Below are positions 18,170-27,827 of a stretch of 64,000 bases of DNA, piece after piece. The stretch covers positions 62,001-126,000 of the forward strand of contig CANQVJ010000003.1 in assembly GCA_947627295.1 (NCBI GenBank), read 5' to 3'. The first letter of the stretch is position 1. The number at the start of each line of letters is the position of its first letter. The notes beneath the pieces are model-generated. The model was not told where the DNA came from, did no database searches, and saw nothing but the letters and a program-made list of their open reading frames with translations. A program made the position numbers and the translations under genes. This DNA is from an uncultured Clostridia bacterium (GTDB lineage Bacteria; Bacillota; Clostridia; TANB77; CAG-508).

Positions 18170-18974
18170 ACATTTTGTAAAATTTCATATTAGTTTGCAC
18201 AGTTTTTTCTATATATTTTCCGTCTAAAATAGAAGTAGAATTATCTTTGCTTTTAAATGGTATATCTAAATAAACAGTAGTTTTGAATCTTTCATCTAAA
18301 TTATTTACTATATTAATATCAAAAGAAATTTTAGTTTCTAAACTTTCTAAAGGAATATCAAGTTTTTTTAGTAAACTTCCGTCATAAGTTATTGGTGTAG
18401 AAGTATCTGTAAAAGTATAATCAGTTTTTATATTACTATTTACAAAAGATAGTACAATTGGGCTAGCACAATTGTTGTAAATAGAAGGATTTTCAAAATC
18501 TAACTCACTTTCTGAAGAAACATTGAAAACCAATTCATTGTCAATTTTATTTTCTTCTACTAAATTACTTTTAGAAAAATCATTTAAATTTTTATAATAT
18601 AAAGAAGGCTCTCCAATTTCAGGTTTTTTAGTAAAATTAATATTGGTTATAGATAATTCCTTTAAAGTGTTTTCCATTGTATAATTCTCATCACTATGAT
18701 TATTAATGTAAAGAGCAATATCAGTAAATTGATATAAATTTTCTATTGTGAAATTTGTAATTGAACTAGATTTATTTTTTGTATCTGCACTACTAAAAAA
18801 AGTACAATTATCTATACTAAAAATTGTTTTCTCATTTTTATTTGCAAAATCTAAAGTTTCATTTAAACATAGGTTACAACTTATAACAGTATAAGCTATG
18901 TAAGACAATAAAAAAAATACAACTAAGCTAATTACCAAAGCTATAATCAGTTTTTTATCTTTTGACTGTTTCAT
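18168..18974 (-). CDS. Membrane-anchored extracytoplasmic protein, unknown
   Basis: 268 residues: short basic N-terminus (MKQSKDKK), one membrane helix (about 9-31), then a soluble domain rich in Asn/Ser/Thr with beta-strand character (SELDFENPSIYNNCASPIVLSFVNSNI, TKISFDINIVNNLDERFKTTVYLDIPF). Two Cys lie just after the helix (CNLCLN) and two further on. No family recognised; probably an envelope protein facing outward. It is transcribed alone, opposite to its neighbours. Confidence 0.5.
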   Translation of the reverse strand: MKQSKDKKLIIALVISLVVFFLLSYIAYTVISCNLCLNETLDFANKNEKTIFSIDNCTFFSSADTKNKSSSITNFTIENLYQFTDIALYINNHSDENYTMENTLKELSITNINFTKKPEIGEPSLYYKNLNDFSKSNLVEENKIDNELVFNVSSESELDFENPSIYNNCASPIVLSFVNSNIKTDYTFTDTSTPITYDGSLLKKLDIPLESLETKISFDINIVNNLDERFKTTVYLDIPFKSKDNSTSILDGKYIEKTVQTNMKFYKM

Positions 18975-19114
18975 AAATTTACTCCTATAATAAAATATAT
19001 GATTAACAATACAATTTTATTACAAAAAGAAAATAAAATCAACAATCTACTTGCAATTTAATTAAATAAATGATATATATTGAATAAAGAAATGTGGAGA
19101 AGGAGTGTGATTAT

Positions 19115-20131
19115 ATGAAAATATTATTAACAGGTGGAGCAGGGTTTATAGGCTCACATACAGCAGTTGAATTATTAAATGCAGGTTATGATGTTGTTAT
19201 TGCAGATAACCTTTCAAATAGTAGAGAAAAGGTAATTGATAGAATCGAAAAAATAGCAGGAAAAAGACCAAAATTTTATAAAATAGATGTAGCAAATAAA
19301 GAAGAACTATCAAAAGTTTTTGATGAAAACAAAATAGAAGGTGTAATTCACTATGCAGGATTCAAATGTGTTCCAGAATCTACAAAAGTTCCAATTAAAT
19401 ATTATCGTAACAACTTAGATACAACTTTAACATTACTAGAAGTAATGGAAGAGAAAAATTGTAATGCAATAGTATTTAGTTCCTCAGCCACAGTTTATGG
19501 AGATAAAAATAAAATACCATATGAAGAAACAATGCATACTGGAGATACAACAAATGCATACAGTAGTACAAAATTAATGATAGAAAACATTTTACAAGAT
19601 GTAACAAGAGCAAATCCAAATATGTCAACAATTATTTTAAGATACTTTAATCCAATAGGAGCACATCCAAGTGGACTTATTGGAGAAGCACCTCAAGGAA
19701 TTCCAAATAATTTAATGCCATATATAACACAAACAGCAGTAGGAATTCGTGATCATTTAAGTGTATTTGGAACAGATTATAACACACCGGACGGAACTTG
19801 TATAAGAGACTATGTGCATATTGTTGACCTTGCAAAAGGACATGTTAGTGCTATAAAATATGCAGTAGATAACAAAGGAGTAAATATATTTAATTTAGGA
19901 ACAGGAAAAGGAAGCAGTGTTTTAGATGTAGTACATACATTTGAAAAAGCATGTGGAAAGGAAATACCAGTAGTATATGAAGATAGAAGACCAGGAGATA
20001 TAGATTGCTTCTATGCTTCAGTAGAAAAAGCAAATAAGATTTTAAATTGGAAAGCAGAATATAATTTATATGATATGTGTGCCCATTCTTGGAACTGGCA
20101 AAAAAATAACCCTAAAGGTTATGACGAATAA
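19115..20131 (+). CDS. galE: UDP-glucose 4-epimerase
   Basis: 338 residues from ATG 19115, chosen over 19094 because GAAGGAG precedes it. N-terminal Rossmann motif GGAGFIGSHTAVEL, the catalytic Ser/Tyr/Lys set in VFSSSATVYG and NAYSSTKLM (Tyr about residue 149), and the C-terminal GRRPGDIDCFYA-like block (EDRRPGDIDCFYAS) define an extended SDR epimerase. It interconverts UDP-glucose and UDP-galactose for surface polysaccharide or galactose use. Confidence 0.94.
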   Translation: MKILLTGGAGFIGSHTAVELLNAGYDVVIADNLSNSREKVIDRIEKIAGKRPKFYKIDVANKEELSKVFDENKIEGVIHYAGFKCVPESTKVPIKYYRNNLDTTLTLLEVMEEKNCNAIVFSSSATVYGDKNKIPYEETMHTGDTTNAYSSTKLMIENILQDVTRANPNMSTIILRYFNPIGAHPSGLIGEAPQGIPNNLMPYITQTAVGIRDHLSVFGTDYNTPDGTCIRDYVHIVDLAKGHVSAIKYAVDNKGVNIFNLGTGKGSSVLDVVHTFEKACGKEIPVVYEDRRPGDIDCFYASVEKANKILNWKAEYNLYDMCAHSWNWQKNNPKGYDE

Positions 20132-20137
20132 TTACCA

Positions 20138-20166
20138 TTGACAAAAATTTATATAAAAGTTAAAAT
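20138..20166 (+). promoter_or_regulatory. SigA-type promoter for the autolysin gene
   Basis: TTGACA (20138-20143), 17-bp spacer, TAAAAT (20161-20166), just upstream of the ATG at 20183. Confidence 0.65.
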
Positions 20167-20182
20167 ATAAATAGGTGATACA

Positions 20183-21436
20183 ATGGAAACAAAAGAAGGC
20201 AAAAATAAGAAAAATAAACAAGGAGTAACAGTGAAAACTTTTTTGATTTTACTGTCTTCTTTTGTTGTGGTTTTATATTGTATTCAAGTTTTTGTGATGT
20301 ACTTTAAAGCTTACGGAAAAGAGGAATTGAAAGAAGCTCAAAGTGAACCAACAAAGGAAATTAGTGAGGCTAAAAAAATTGATATAGATGAAATCATTAA
20401 GAAAAATTCAGGAGAAGATAAGCAAGAAGAAATAGAAAAACATGAAGAAGAATTAGAATACTTAACAACCTACAAAATTAATAAAGACTTACCTAAGGAT
20501 GAAATACATGTTATCCAAGAAGGAAGAACAGGAAAACAAGAAATTGTTACAAAAAAAACTTATGAAAAAGGTGAATTGGTTTCAGAAGAACAAATCAGTG
20601 CAAAAGTAACAAAAGCTTCTATGAACAAAGTTGTAGAAGTTGGGGGAGCAAATTACGCAAGCAAACATACTGTAAAAGTTGGAGATACAGTATATATTAC
20701 TGCAGAAATAGCAGCAGTAATGTTTGAACCTAATGAAGCATCACAAAAAATGGCAAGCATCCCCAAAGACACAGCAGTAAAAGTAAATGCAATACAAGAA
20801 GGTTGGTATAATATTTCTTCAAATGAAGTTGTAGGTTGGGTTAAGTCTGAGAGTACAACCTCTATAGACCCTAATTCAAAATATGAGCCAGAAGGAAACA
20901 GTCAATCTGGATCAAAAGAAAAAAGTAAAAAAGAATTAATGTCTAAATTAAATAAAAATATGAAGTTAAACGAACCAAGCGGACTATCTTTAAATCAATT
21001 CAAAAAAGTCTTAACAGATAGCAAAGATACTAAAAAAGTTATGATTAATAATGCACAATATTTCTACTATATTGAATCACAGTATAAAATAAACGGTGTA
21101 TTTGTAGCTTCTATGGCAATACATGAAAGTGCATGGGGAACTTCAAAGATTGCAAATGACAAGAAAAATTTATTTGGATATGGTGCATATGATTCAGGGC
21201 CATATAATGGAGCATACAATTTTAGCGAATATTCAGAGTGCATAGATTTAATAGCAAGAGTATTAGTAAAACATTATTTAAATCCTTCAGGTACAAAAAT
21301 ATATGGAAACGAAGTAGCTACTGGAAAATATTACAGTACACCAACACTAGAAGGAGTCAACTCAAAATACGCTTCAGACAAGGGCTGGGCAAATAAAGTT
21401 TTCCAATATATGCAGTATTTATATGAAAAATTATAA
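20183..21436 (+). CDS. Membrane-anchored SH3b-glucosaminidase autolysin (GH73)
   Basis: 417 residues: a signal-anchor helix (about 17-42), a Lys/Glu-rich linker, an SH3-like domain (about 160-225, with MASIPKDTAVKVNAIQEGWYNISSNEVVGWVKSE) and a C-terminal N-acetylglucosaminidase domain (about 265-417). The GH73 catalytic region is FVASMAIHESAWGTSKIANDKKNLFGYGA, in which the Glu of HESAWG is the expected acid. It would trim peptidoglycan glycan strands at the cell surface. Its own promoter lies at 20138-20166. Confidence 0.85.
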   Translation: METKEGKNKKNKQGVTVKTFLILLSSFVVVLYCIQVFVMYFKAYGKEELKEAQSEPTKEISEAKKIDIDEIIKKNSGEDKQEEIEKHEEELEYLTTYKINKDLPKDEIHVIQEGRTGKQEIVTKKTYEKGELVSEEQISAKVTKASMNKVVEVGGANYASKHTVKVGDTVYITAEIAAVMFEPNEASQKMASIPKDTAVKVNAIQEGWYNISSNEVVGWVKSESTTSIDPNSKYEPEGNSQSGSKEKSKKELMSKLNKNMKLNEPSGLSLNQFKKVLTDSKDTKKVMINNAQYFYYIESQYKINGVFVASMAIHESAWGTSKIANDKKNLFGYGAYDSGPYNGAYNFSEYSECIDLIARVLVKHYLNPSGTKIYGNEVATGKYYSTPTLEGVNSKYASDKGWANKVFQYMQYLYEKL

Positions 21437-21472
21437 ATTATAGTTTAAAATGCGATTTTTTTGTGAAAAAAC

Positions 21473-21501
21473 TTGATATTTTTGAGAAATTATTATATGA
21501 T
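21473..21501 (+). promoter_or_regulatory. SigA-type promoter upstream of the VirB2-like gene
   Basis: TTGATA (21473-21478), 17-bp spacer, TATGAT (21496-21501), about 50 bp before the ATG at 21553. Confidence 0.55.
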
Positions 21502-21552
21502 ATAGGGGTAAGAAAAACTTTACTATGCAGAAGGTAAAGAAAGGGGAATAGC

Positions 21553-21963
21553 ATGAAAAGAATAACAATAATTTCTTTGTTAATAATTGCAATCATAGCA
21601 ACCTTTGCAATATCTAATATAGTGCAGGCTAAACAAACCACCATTTTACCAGAAGAAACAGAGGGTCAACTTGTTCAATTAAAAAAAGACCAAACTAAAC
21701 AAATAGAAGATTATAAAGTAAAATATGGTTCTGATGCCTATGGAATAACAGCTTATGTATTAAATATTATTAGAATATATAGTATACCATTATGTTTTTT
21801 AGGAATAGCAATAGGAGCAATACATCAATATGTAATAGGTATAAGGAAGTTAGATACTCTTGAAAAGGGTATGGCCTTAATGGTTACCTTTGTAACCGTT
21901 TTAATAGTATGCCAAATATTACCACTAGCATTTGCGGTGTTCGTAAAATTTGGAAGGGGGTAA
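21553..21963 (+). CDS. Small membrane protein with VirB2/TrbC-like topology
   Basis: 136 residues: a cleavable-looking signal sequence (2-25, ending NIVQA), a polar stretch (about 27-68), then two long hydrophobic segments (about 69-90 and 108-130) separated by a short basic loop (QYVIGIRKLDT). This is the layout of VirB2/TrbC pilin-like proteins, but sequence identity to them is not evident to me. It lies 3 bp before the large ParA-like gene, so the two are coupled. The context suggests a membrane-associated assembly; the function is unknown. Confidence 0.45.
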   Translation: MKRITIISLLIIAIIATFAISNIVQAKQTTILPEETEGQLVQLKKDQTKQIEDYKVKYGSDAYGITAYVLNIIRIYSIPLCFLGIAIGAIHQYVIGIRKLDTLEKGMALMVTFVTVLIVCQILPLAFAVFVKFGRG

Positions 21964-21966
21964 CAA

Positions 21967-24900
21967 ATGAAAGTTTTATTTGCCATAAGTAATGAAGAAA
22001 TCTCTGAATCAATTGTAAAGAAATATCAAGCTGAATATAAACAAATTATATCCAGCAAAAATGTTTATTACTTTAATGCAATATTAAAAGAAATACAAAA
22101 AGATAAAACATATGATAGAATTGTTATAAGTGAAGATTTGGAAGCATTTACTCACTCACAATATGATCAAATTGATAAATTTATATTTGACAAATTAGAT
22201 AGTATTAGTGATGAAGCTTCTAATGGTAGAGGTAAAGATATTCCAATAGTTTTAATTTGTACAGATAGAAGAATGAAATCAGATTCTATATTGGTAAAAC
22301 TATTTGGAATAGGAGTATATAATGCTTTAATAGGTGTAGATAGAAGTGTTGAGGAAGTTTGTAAACTTCTTAACAGACCTCGTACAAAAAAAGAAGCAAA
22401 AGATTACTATAAAATAGATTCAGAGGAAGTAAATTACACACCAGAAAGCGAAAGCGATGTTAGTGAAACAGAAATCCAAAATATATTAAACCATTATAGA
22501 AGAATTGGAAATGATGAAGAGAAAATTTTAGCGAGCTTTGACAATATTGCTGAACAATATACAGACAAACAATTGCGCGTTATAAGCAAAGTTTTACCAC
22601 TAAATGTTAGAGCAGTATTAGAAGAAAAATCTCCTAAATATCAAAAAGTAATGTCATTTACAAATACTATATCTGATGATTTAAGAAGAAAAGATGATGA
22701 AGAAGGTCCTACTTCTAAATTACTAGAAATGGCAGTTAAGAGAAATGCCTTATCAAAGCCAGTAGTTGTTCCTTCTGCTATGGACTTCACAGATGTAAAG
22801 AAATTAGCAAAGGTTAAAAGAAATGTTAATTTAGAAGAAGATAATGGTTCAGTTCAAAATATAGTTCAGCCTGTTCAGCAAGTAGAACAAGTACAACCTG
22901 TAGAGCCAGTTCAAAATGAAGATGATGAATTTGATAGAGTAGATTTCTCAATATTTGAAGAAAAACCTGAACCTGAGCCAGTTCAAGAGGTACCACAACC
23001 AGTTGAAATACAACCAGTAGAAGAGGTACAGCCAGTACAAACAGTAGAACCAATACAGCAACCAATTCAGCCTGTTGAACCAATCCAACCGGTTCAACCA
23101 GTACAACCTGTGCAACCAGTAGAGCAAAATTATCAAGAAGTTGAATTACCAAAAGTAGAAAAAGAACAGGAACAAAAACCAAAAAGAGGTAGGGGCAGAC
23201 CTAGAAAAATTGTTTCTGATGCTGAAAAAGAAAATAAGCCAAAAAGAGGTAGAGGAAGGCCTAGAAAATATCCTAAGAAGGAAGAACAACCTGAAATTAT
23301 TCAGCCTATTGCACAGCAACCTCGTGAAGTACAAACAGTACAACCTGTTATACCACCAATAAATCAAACACAAGAACAACAATCAATAACACAAGTACAG
23401 CCAGTTCAAACAGTTGAGCCAATGCAGCAACCAGTCCAACCGGTTCAACCAGTACAACCTGTAGAGCAAGTACAACAACCTGTACAACAAACAGAACCTT
23501 CAATAAATGAAAGGCAACCAATTACTACATTAGTTGCTAGTCAAAGAAAAGAAGTAAAAAATAAAGTAAATCCAATACAGGATGTGGAACCTATTCAACC
23601 AATTGAGCCTGTACAGCCAGTAGAACAAGTTCAGCCTGTTGAACCAATCCAACCGGTTCAACCAGTACAACCTGTAGAGCAAATACCACAACCTGTACAA
23701 CAAATAGAGCAGGTTCAACCAGTTCAGCAAGTTGAACAAGTACAACAGCCAATTGAGCCAGTACAACCTATAGAACCAGTTCAACCATTTGAACCTGTGG
23801 AGCCAGTACAACAAGCAGAGCCTGATCCATTTGATATGTTTAATGAGGAAGTACCAAATGAAGTAACACCTCAAGAACCAGAGCCAGCTCAAGAAGATGA
23901 TCCTTTTGCAGGAATAGAACCACTTAGGCGTTCTACTTCATCAGAAGAACCACAACCAACAACTAATCCAGTTGATGATGTAGATACAATTCCTACAATC
24001 ATGCAACAAGCAGAACCAGTTAAAGAACCAGAGCAAGAAAAACCACAAGAAGATATGTTTGCAGGAGTTCAACCATTAAGAAGAACTAAACCAGCACCAA
24101 GTGTAGATAATGAAGAAAGTGCACCAGTTGGATTTGGTAGATTAGATGATATAAATACTACATTTAATCAAATGGAAAAAGATTTTGACACAATGGCTCG
24201 TAAAAATGATGTAAACCTTGGATTTGTTGGAAATGAAAGAATAAAGAGAAGTAGAAGTGAGTACATAAATACAATAGATATAGCAGGATTACTTACTGCA
24301 GACAAAAAAATAGTTTCATTCTTAGGAACTAGCAAAAATGGTACATCATTTATAGTAAACAACTTAGCAGAACTTATATCTTCTATGGGAGTAAAAACAG
24401 CCATATTAGATGCAACTATGAATAGAAATTCATATTACATTTATACTAAAAATGAAGAAGAACTTAGGAATGTTGCTTTAAATTGTTTTGACAATTTAAT
24501 AAAAAAACAAGCAGCAGGAATAAAAGTAAACAAGAATTTAACAGTATATACATCTTTACCAGATGATCAAGACAAAATAGAAATGGTTGACGAAGTACTT
24601 GAAACATTAGTTAAAAACTATGACTTAATATTAATAGATACAGATTTTGATTCACCAATAGGATATTTCAAACAATCTCAAGAGTTGTATCTAGTACAAA
24701 CTTTAGATATTCTTACAATACAACCTTTAACAGCATTTTTAAGAAAACTAAAATCTAAAAATGTATTAGATGAAAGAAGAATTAGAATAATTCTTAACAA
24801 AGCAATAAAGGTTAGAGGAATACAAGAAAAAACTATCATTGGTGGTATGGCATATTATACAGATCCAGGGATGTCATACATGACAGAACTATTTGATAGA

Positions 24901-25137
24901 AATACTGTTAAATATATTACAGTACCTTTTGAAGTTGATACATATATTAGATATCTTGAAAATGTAATAAATTGTGAAATATCACTTAAAGGCTATACAA
25001 AAGTATTCATGCAAACTTTAAAAGAATTGGCCAATATGGTTTATCCACTAGGTGGAGGATATAGACCACCTTCATATGACGGAGATTTTTCTTCAAGTAT
25101 GAATGGTACATTAGATCAAATGAAAAAAAGCTATTAG
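21967..25137 (+). CDS. Large multidomain protein: N-terminal receiver-like domain, PVQP repeats with AT-hook-like motifs, C-terminal ParA/CpaE-like domain
   Basis: 1056 residues. Residues 1-140 look like an alpha/beta receiver-type domain (KVLFAISNEEISESIVKKY, then IPIVLICTDRR). A helical part follows. Residues about 295-620 are low-complexity PVQPVEQ/EPIQPVQP repeats broken by two identical KRGRGRPRK blocks (about 405 and 425), which match the AT-hook consensus. Residues about 775-1030 form a ParA/MinD-like domain (IVSFLGTSKNGTSFIVNNLAELISSMGVKTAILDA; YDLILIDTDFD). Its P-loop lacks the usual Lys-Gly-Gly-Val-Gly-Lys-Thr residues, so ATP binding is doubtful. The layout recalls CpaE of Tad pilus loci, but no other Tad genes are present. 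Confidence 0.55.
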   Translation: MKVLFAISNEEISESIVKKYQAEYKQIISSKNVYYFNAILKEIQKDKTYDRIVISEDLEAFTHSQYDQIDKFIFDKLDSISDEASNGRGKDIPIVLICTDRRMKSDSILVKLFGIGVYNALIGVDRSVEEVCKLLNRPRTKKEAKDYYKIDSEEVNYTPESESDVSETEIQNILNHYRRIGNDEEKILASFDNIAEQYTDKQLRVISKVLPLNVRAVLEEKSPKYQKVMSFTNTISDDLRRKDDEEGPTSKLLEMAVKRNALSKPVVVPSAMDFTDVKKLAKVKRNVNLEEDNGSVQNIVQPVQQVEQVQPVEPVQNEDDEFDRVDFSIFEEKPEPEPVQEVPQPVEIQPVEEVQPVQTVEPIQQPIQPVEPIQPVQPVQPVQPVEQNYQEVELPKVEKEQEQKPKRGRGRPRKIVSDAEKENKPKRGRGRPRKYPKKEEQPEIIQPIAQQPREVQTVQPVIPPINQTQEQQSITQVQPVQTVEPMQQPVQPVQPVQPVEQVQQPVQQTEPSINERQPITTLVASQRKEVKNKVNPIQDVEPIQPIEPVQPVEQVQPVEPIQPVQPVQPVEQIPQPVQQIEQVQPVQQVEQVQQPIEPVQPIEPVQPFEPVEPVQQAEPDPFDMFNEEVPNEVTPQEPEPAQEDDPFAGIEPLRRSTSSEEPQPTTNPVDDVDTIPTIMQQAEPVKEPEQEKPQEDMFAGVQPLRRTKPAPSVDNEESAPVGFGRLDDINTTFNQMEKDFDTMARKNDVNLGFVGNERIKRSRSEYINTIDIAGLLTADKKIVSFLGTSKNGTSFIVNNLAELISSMGVKTAILDATMNRNSYYIYTKNEEELRNVALNCFDNLIKKQAAGIKVNKNLTVYTSLPDDQDKIEMVDEVLETLVKNYDLILIDTDFDSPIGYFKQSQELYLVQTLDILTIQPLTAFLRKLKSKNVLDERRIRIILNKAIKVRGIQEKTIIGGMAYYTDPGMSYMTELFDRNTVKYITVPFEVDTYIRYLENVINCEISLKGYTKVFMQTLKELANMVYPLGGGYRPPSYDGDFSSSMNGTLDQMKKSY
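22850..23830 (+). repeat. Coding repeat region, PVQP/PVEP-type
   Basis: Degenerate tandem units encoding P-V-Q, P-V-E-P and Q-P-I within the 1056-residue protein, made mainly of CAACCA/CCAGTA/GTACAA words. The in-frame unit CAACCGGTTCAACCAGTACA recurs at least three times. Long open frames on the opposite strand here are by-products of the repeat. Confidence 0.8.
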
Positions 25138-25164
25138 TTAGTATAATAGAGAGGGAGGAAACAA

Positions 25165-26277
25165 GTGCCAATAGTTGGAATAATAGCAATTATAGCATTG
25201 GCAGCCACTGTGCTATGCTTAGTAATATATAATGTGAATTTGCATAATAGACTAAGTAAATTTTTAAACATAAATCAAAGAATAAAGAACTTATCAGTAG
25301 TTCAGGATTTCATGTCTACAGTGGGAGATGATTTATCTGTCAATCAAAAAATAAAAAAGATAAATGAAATATTAATTGAAAAATATGATATTAAATATTC
25401 AACCATAGTAGTATTTGACGGAACTGAATATGTTGTAAAGGCATCTAATGTTGAACAAAAGCATTGGAATTCACTAAAATCATTACACAATGTTGATATA
25501 TTTCAAGATAGTATTTCAACTGCAACTCCTAAATACATAACGGTAAATAAAGAAGGAGAGCAATTGCCATATCAACAATCAGAATTTGGTAGAGCAAAAT
25601 CAGCAATATTCTTCCCATTATATATTGATAATGTATACATAGGATATTGGATATTAGAAAGTGGTACTCCACATGATTTTGATAATGTTGATACAACAGT
25701 ATTAGAAGCAATTAGAGGAAATATCGTATCAGTATTAAAATCAGTAGTACATCAAAGAACATTGGAATCTATGGTTAGAACAGATCAATTTACAGGATTA
25801 CAATCAGAAACATTTTTATACGGAGACGGCAAAAAAATCATAGACCAATATACAACTTCAACAATGTGTATGTTTAAAATAATAAATCTAGAAAAAATAA
25901 ATAAAAAATATTCTAGAGAACTGGGAAATGCAGTAGTTACAGAAGTAAGTAAATATATAAATAAAAACATATCTAATGATTACATATTTATTAGATATAT
26001 GGGACCAAAATTTGTAATAGCATTTTCTGGAGTAGAAATAAACAGTGTGGCAGAATTCTTAAATGATTTAAAATCAAATGTAGAAGAATTAAAAGTGTCA
26101 TTAAATGGAATAATAAAAGAAAATGAATTAACAGATCATGATGTATATGCAAAACCAATTTTGAATTTTGTAATTTCTTCATACTACAAAGGAACAGGAC
26201 TTGAAGAAGTATTAAGAAAATTAGAAAATTATCTAGATGAAGCTGAAGCTAATGAATCAGAAATCAATAACATATAA
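25165..26277 (+). CDS. Membrane-anchored GAF plus degenerate GGDEF-domain protein
   Basis: 370 residues from GTG 25165 with GAGGGAGG upstream. An N-terminal helix (3-23) is followed by a GAF-like domain (about 60-185, with [21 protein letters not shown]) and a GGDEF-like domain (about 195-360, [19 protein letters not shown]). The active-site loop that should read GGDEF is YMGPKF, so cyclic-di-GMP synthesis is not expected; a nucleotide-sensing or scaffolding role is possible. Third gene of the 21.5-26.3 kb set. Confidence 0.65.
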   Translation: MPIVGIIAIIALAATVLCLVIYNVNLHNRLSKFLNINQRIKNLSVVQDFMSTVGDDLSVNQKIKKINEILIEKYDIKYSTIVVFDGTEYVVKASNVEQKHWNSLKSLHNVDIFQDSISTATPKYITVNKEGEQLPYQQSEFGRAKSAIFFPLYIDNVYIGYWILESGTPHDFDNVDTTVLEAIRGNIVSVLKSVVHQRTLESMVRTDQFTGLQSETFLYGDGKKIIDQYTTSTMCMFKIINLEKINKKYSRELGNAVVTEVSKYINKNISNDYIFIRYMGPKFVIAFSGVEINSVAEFLNDLKSNVEELKVSLNGIIKENELTDHDVYAKPILNFVISSYYKGTGLEEVLRKLENYLDEAEANESEINNI

Positions 26278-26288
26278 GGAGGTACAAC

Positions 26289-26546
26289 ATGGAATTTGAT
26301 AAAACAATGAGTTTTGAAGTTTATAGAGAAGAAAACGCAAAAGTAAAAGAAACTCTTAAGGAAGTATATAATGCTCTAGTTGAAAAAGGATATAATCCAA
26401 TAAATCAAATTGTAGGATATATACTTTCAGGAGATCCAACATATATCACAAGCCATAATGATGCAAGAAGCAAAATCAGATCAGTTGAAAGAGATGAATT
26501 GCTAGAAAAAATGGTAAAAAATTATATAGGATTAGATAAAGACTAA
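26289..26546 (+). CDS. ireB: IreB family regulatory phosphoprotein (UPF0297)
   Basis: 85 residues almost entirely matching the family pattern: [24 protein letters not shown], then [29 protein letters not shown]. In Enterococcus, IreB is a substrate of the Ser/Thr kinase IreK and affects cephalosporin tolerance. It sits directly before ruvX, as in most Firmicutes, and its stop overlaps the ruvX start. Confidence 0.92.
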   Translation: MEFDKTMSFEVYREENAKVKETLKEVYNALVEKGYNPINQIVGYILSGDPTYITSHNDARSKIRSVERDELLEKMVKNYIGLDKD

Positions 26547-26977
26547 TGAAAAGGGCATTGGGAATTGATTATGGTGATGCGCGTGTTGGAATAGCAATAA
26601 CAGATTCTCTAAATATTACTGTTCAAGGTTTAGAAACAATTGAAAGAAAAAATTCAGATAAAAATATTTTAAAAAGATTAGATGAAATATTGGATAAATA
26701 TGAAATAGAAACAATTGTTGTAGGGATGCCATTAAACATGAATGGAACTAAATCTGAAAGGGCAGAAATTACTGAAAAGTTCTTGCATAAACTAAAATGC
26801 AAATATAATAAAATAAAAATAGAAACAGTAGACGAGCGCTTAACAACAGTTGAAGCACATAAAACAATGAACTTTTTAGAAATCAATAAAAATAAGAAAA
26901 AAAATATAGTAGATACAATATCAGCAGAATATATCTTAGAAGTCTATATAAATAGATTGAAAAATTCTGATAAATAA
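26546..26977 (+). CDS. ruvX: Putative Holliday junction resolvase RuvX/YqgF
   Basis: 143 residues with the YqgF RNase H-like fold: N-terminal RALGIDYGDARVGIAITDSL (first catalytic Asp), then ETIVVGMPLNMNGTKSERA and VDERLTTVEAHK. Family members act on Holliday junctions or in pre-16S rRNA processing. Overlaps ireB; a DUF1292 gene follows, the usual Firmicutes arrangement. Confidence 0.92.
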   Translation: MKRALGIDYGDARVGIAITDSLNITVQGLETIERKNSDKNILKRLDEILDKYEIETIVVGMPLNMNGTKSERAEITEKFLHKLKCKYNKIKIETVDERLTTVEAHKTMNFLEINKNKKKNIVDTISAEYILEVYINRLKNSDK

Positions 26978-27024
26978 GTTATTATAATTAAAATTATAAA
27001 TATTCTTGAAGAAAGGAGAATAAG

Positions 27025-27324
27025 ATGGACGAAAACGAAGAAATGGAAAATGTCATTATCTTAAAAGATGAAGAAGGAAATGAGGTCAACTTTGAATTTT
27101 TAGACTTAGTTGAATATAATAATGAAGAATATGTTATTTTATTACCAGTATCAACAAGTGGAGAAGAAGAAGAAGGAGAAGTTGTTATACTTCAAATTGA
27201 AGATAATGGAGATGCAAACTCAGAAGAGGAATCTTATATCAGCGTAGAAGACGAAAATGTACTTAACGAAGTTTTTGAAATCTTCAAAGAAAAATTTAAA
27301 AATGATTTTGACTTTGTAGATTAG
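27025..27324 (+). CDS. DUF1292 family acidic protein
   Basis: 99 residues, strongly acidic, beginning with NVIILKDEEGNEVNFEFLDLVEYNNEEYVILLPV, the DUF1292 signature. It completes the ireB-ruvX-DUF1292 string. The C-terminal half (ENVLNEVFEIFKEKFKNDFDFVD) is the usual helix. Function unknown, cytoplasmic. Confidence 0.85.
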   Translation: MDENEEMENVIILKDEEGNEVNFEFLDLVEYNNEEYVILLPVSTSGEEEEGEVVILQIEDNGDANSEEESYISVEDENVLNEVFEIFKEKFKNDFDFVD

Positions 27325-27339
27325 TAAGGAGTGATACAA

Positions 27340-27813
27340 ATGAAAAATCTTTCGACTTGGTTATTAGTTTTTTTCATGGGAATGTTTCTAGTATTTAGAA
27401 TAATAGTATGTTTAACAGCTTCTATGGGGGGAACATTTTTAGTAGAACCATTAAATGTAAATTTAGAAGTAATAGTAATATTTGTAGACTTAGCTGCAAT
27501 GTTATTTATTATCAGAAGAAATATGATAGGTGCAATTATATATTTAACTGCACATGGATTATATTTTGGAACAAGTGCATTAAAATGTATAATGTCTATT
27601 CTTGGTGGTGACGGAGCAGCATTAAATAACACTATGGGAGCATTATTCTCTGTAGTTGGAATAGTTTTACCACTTTGGGCATTACTAGATATGTTTGCAG
27701 ATAAAGCAAGAAAGGCAAATCCTACAAATAAGAAAACAGATTGGTTTTATACAAACGAGGCATTTGATAGAAAACTAGACGAAAGAGCAGATAAAAATAA
27801 TTATAAATTTTAA
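27340..27813 (+). CDS. Four-helix membrane protein, unknown
   Basis: 157 residues from ATG 27340 (AAGGAG upstream). Four hydrophobic segments span residues 5-115, followed by a charged cytoplasmic tail (KARKANPTNKKTDWFYTNEAFDRKLDERADK). No family recognised. It follows the DUF1292 gene by 15 bp and is closed by its own terminator. Confidence 0.55.
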   Translation: MKNLSTWLLVFFMGMFLVFRIIVCLTASMGGTFLVEPLNVNLEVIVIFVDLAAMLFIIRRNMIGAIIYLTAHGLYFGTSALKCIMSILGGDGAALNNTMGALFSVVGIVLPLWALLDMFADKARKANPTNKKTDWFYTNEAFDRKLDERADKNNYKF

Positions 27814-27827
27814 AAAGAAATTTTTCA

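Noticed and set aside
22850-23830. Repeats at 22.9-23.8 kb as a CRISPR array or as genes on the minus strand
   Set aside because: Units are short, degenerate and multiples of three inside one long open frame; minus-strand frames are compositional by-products.
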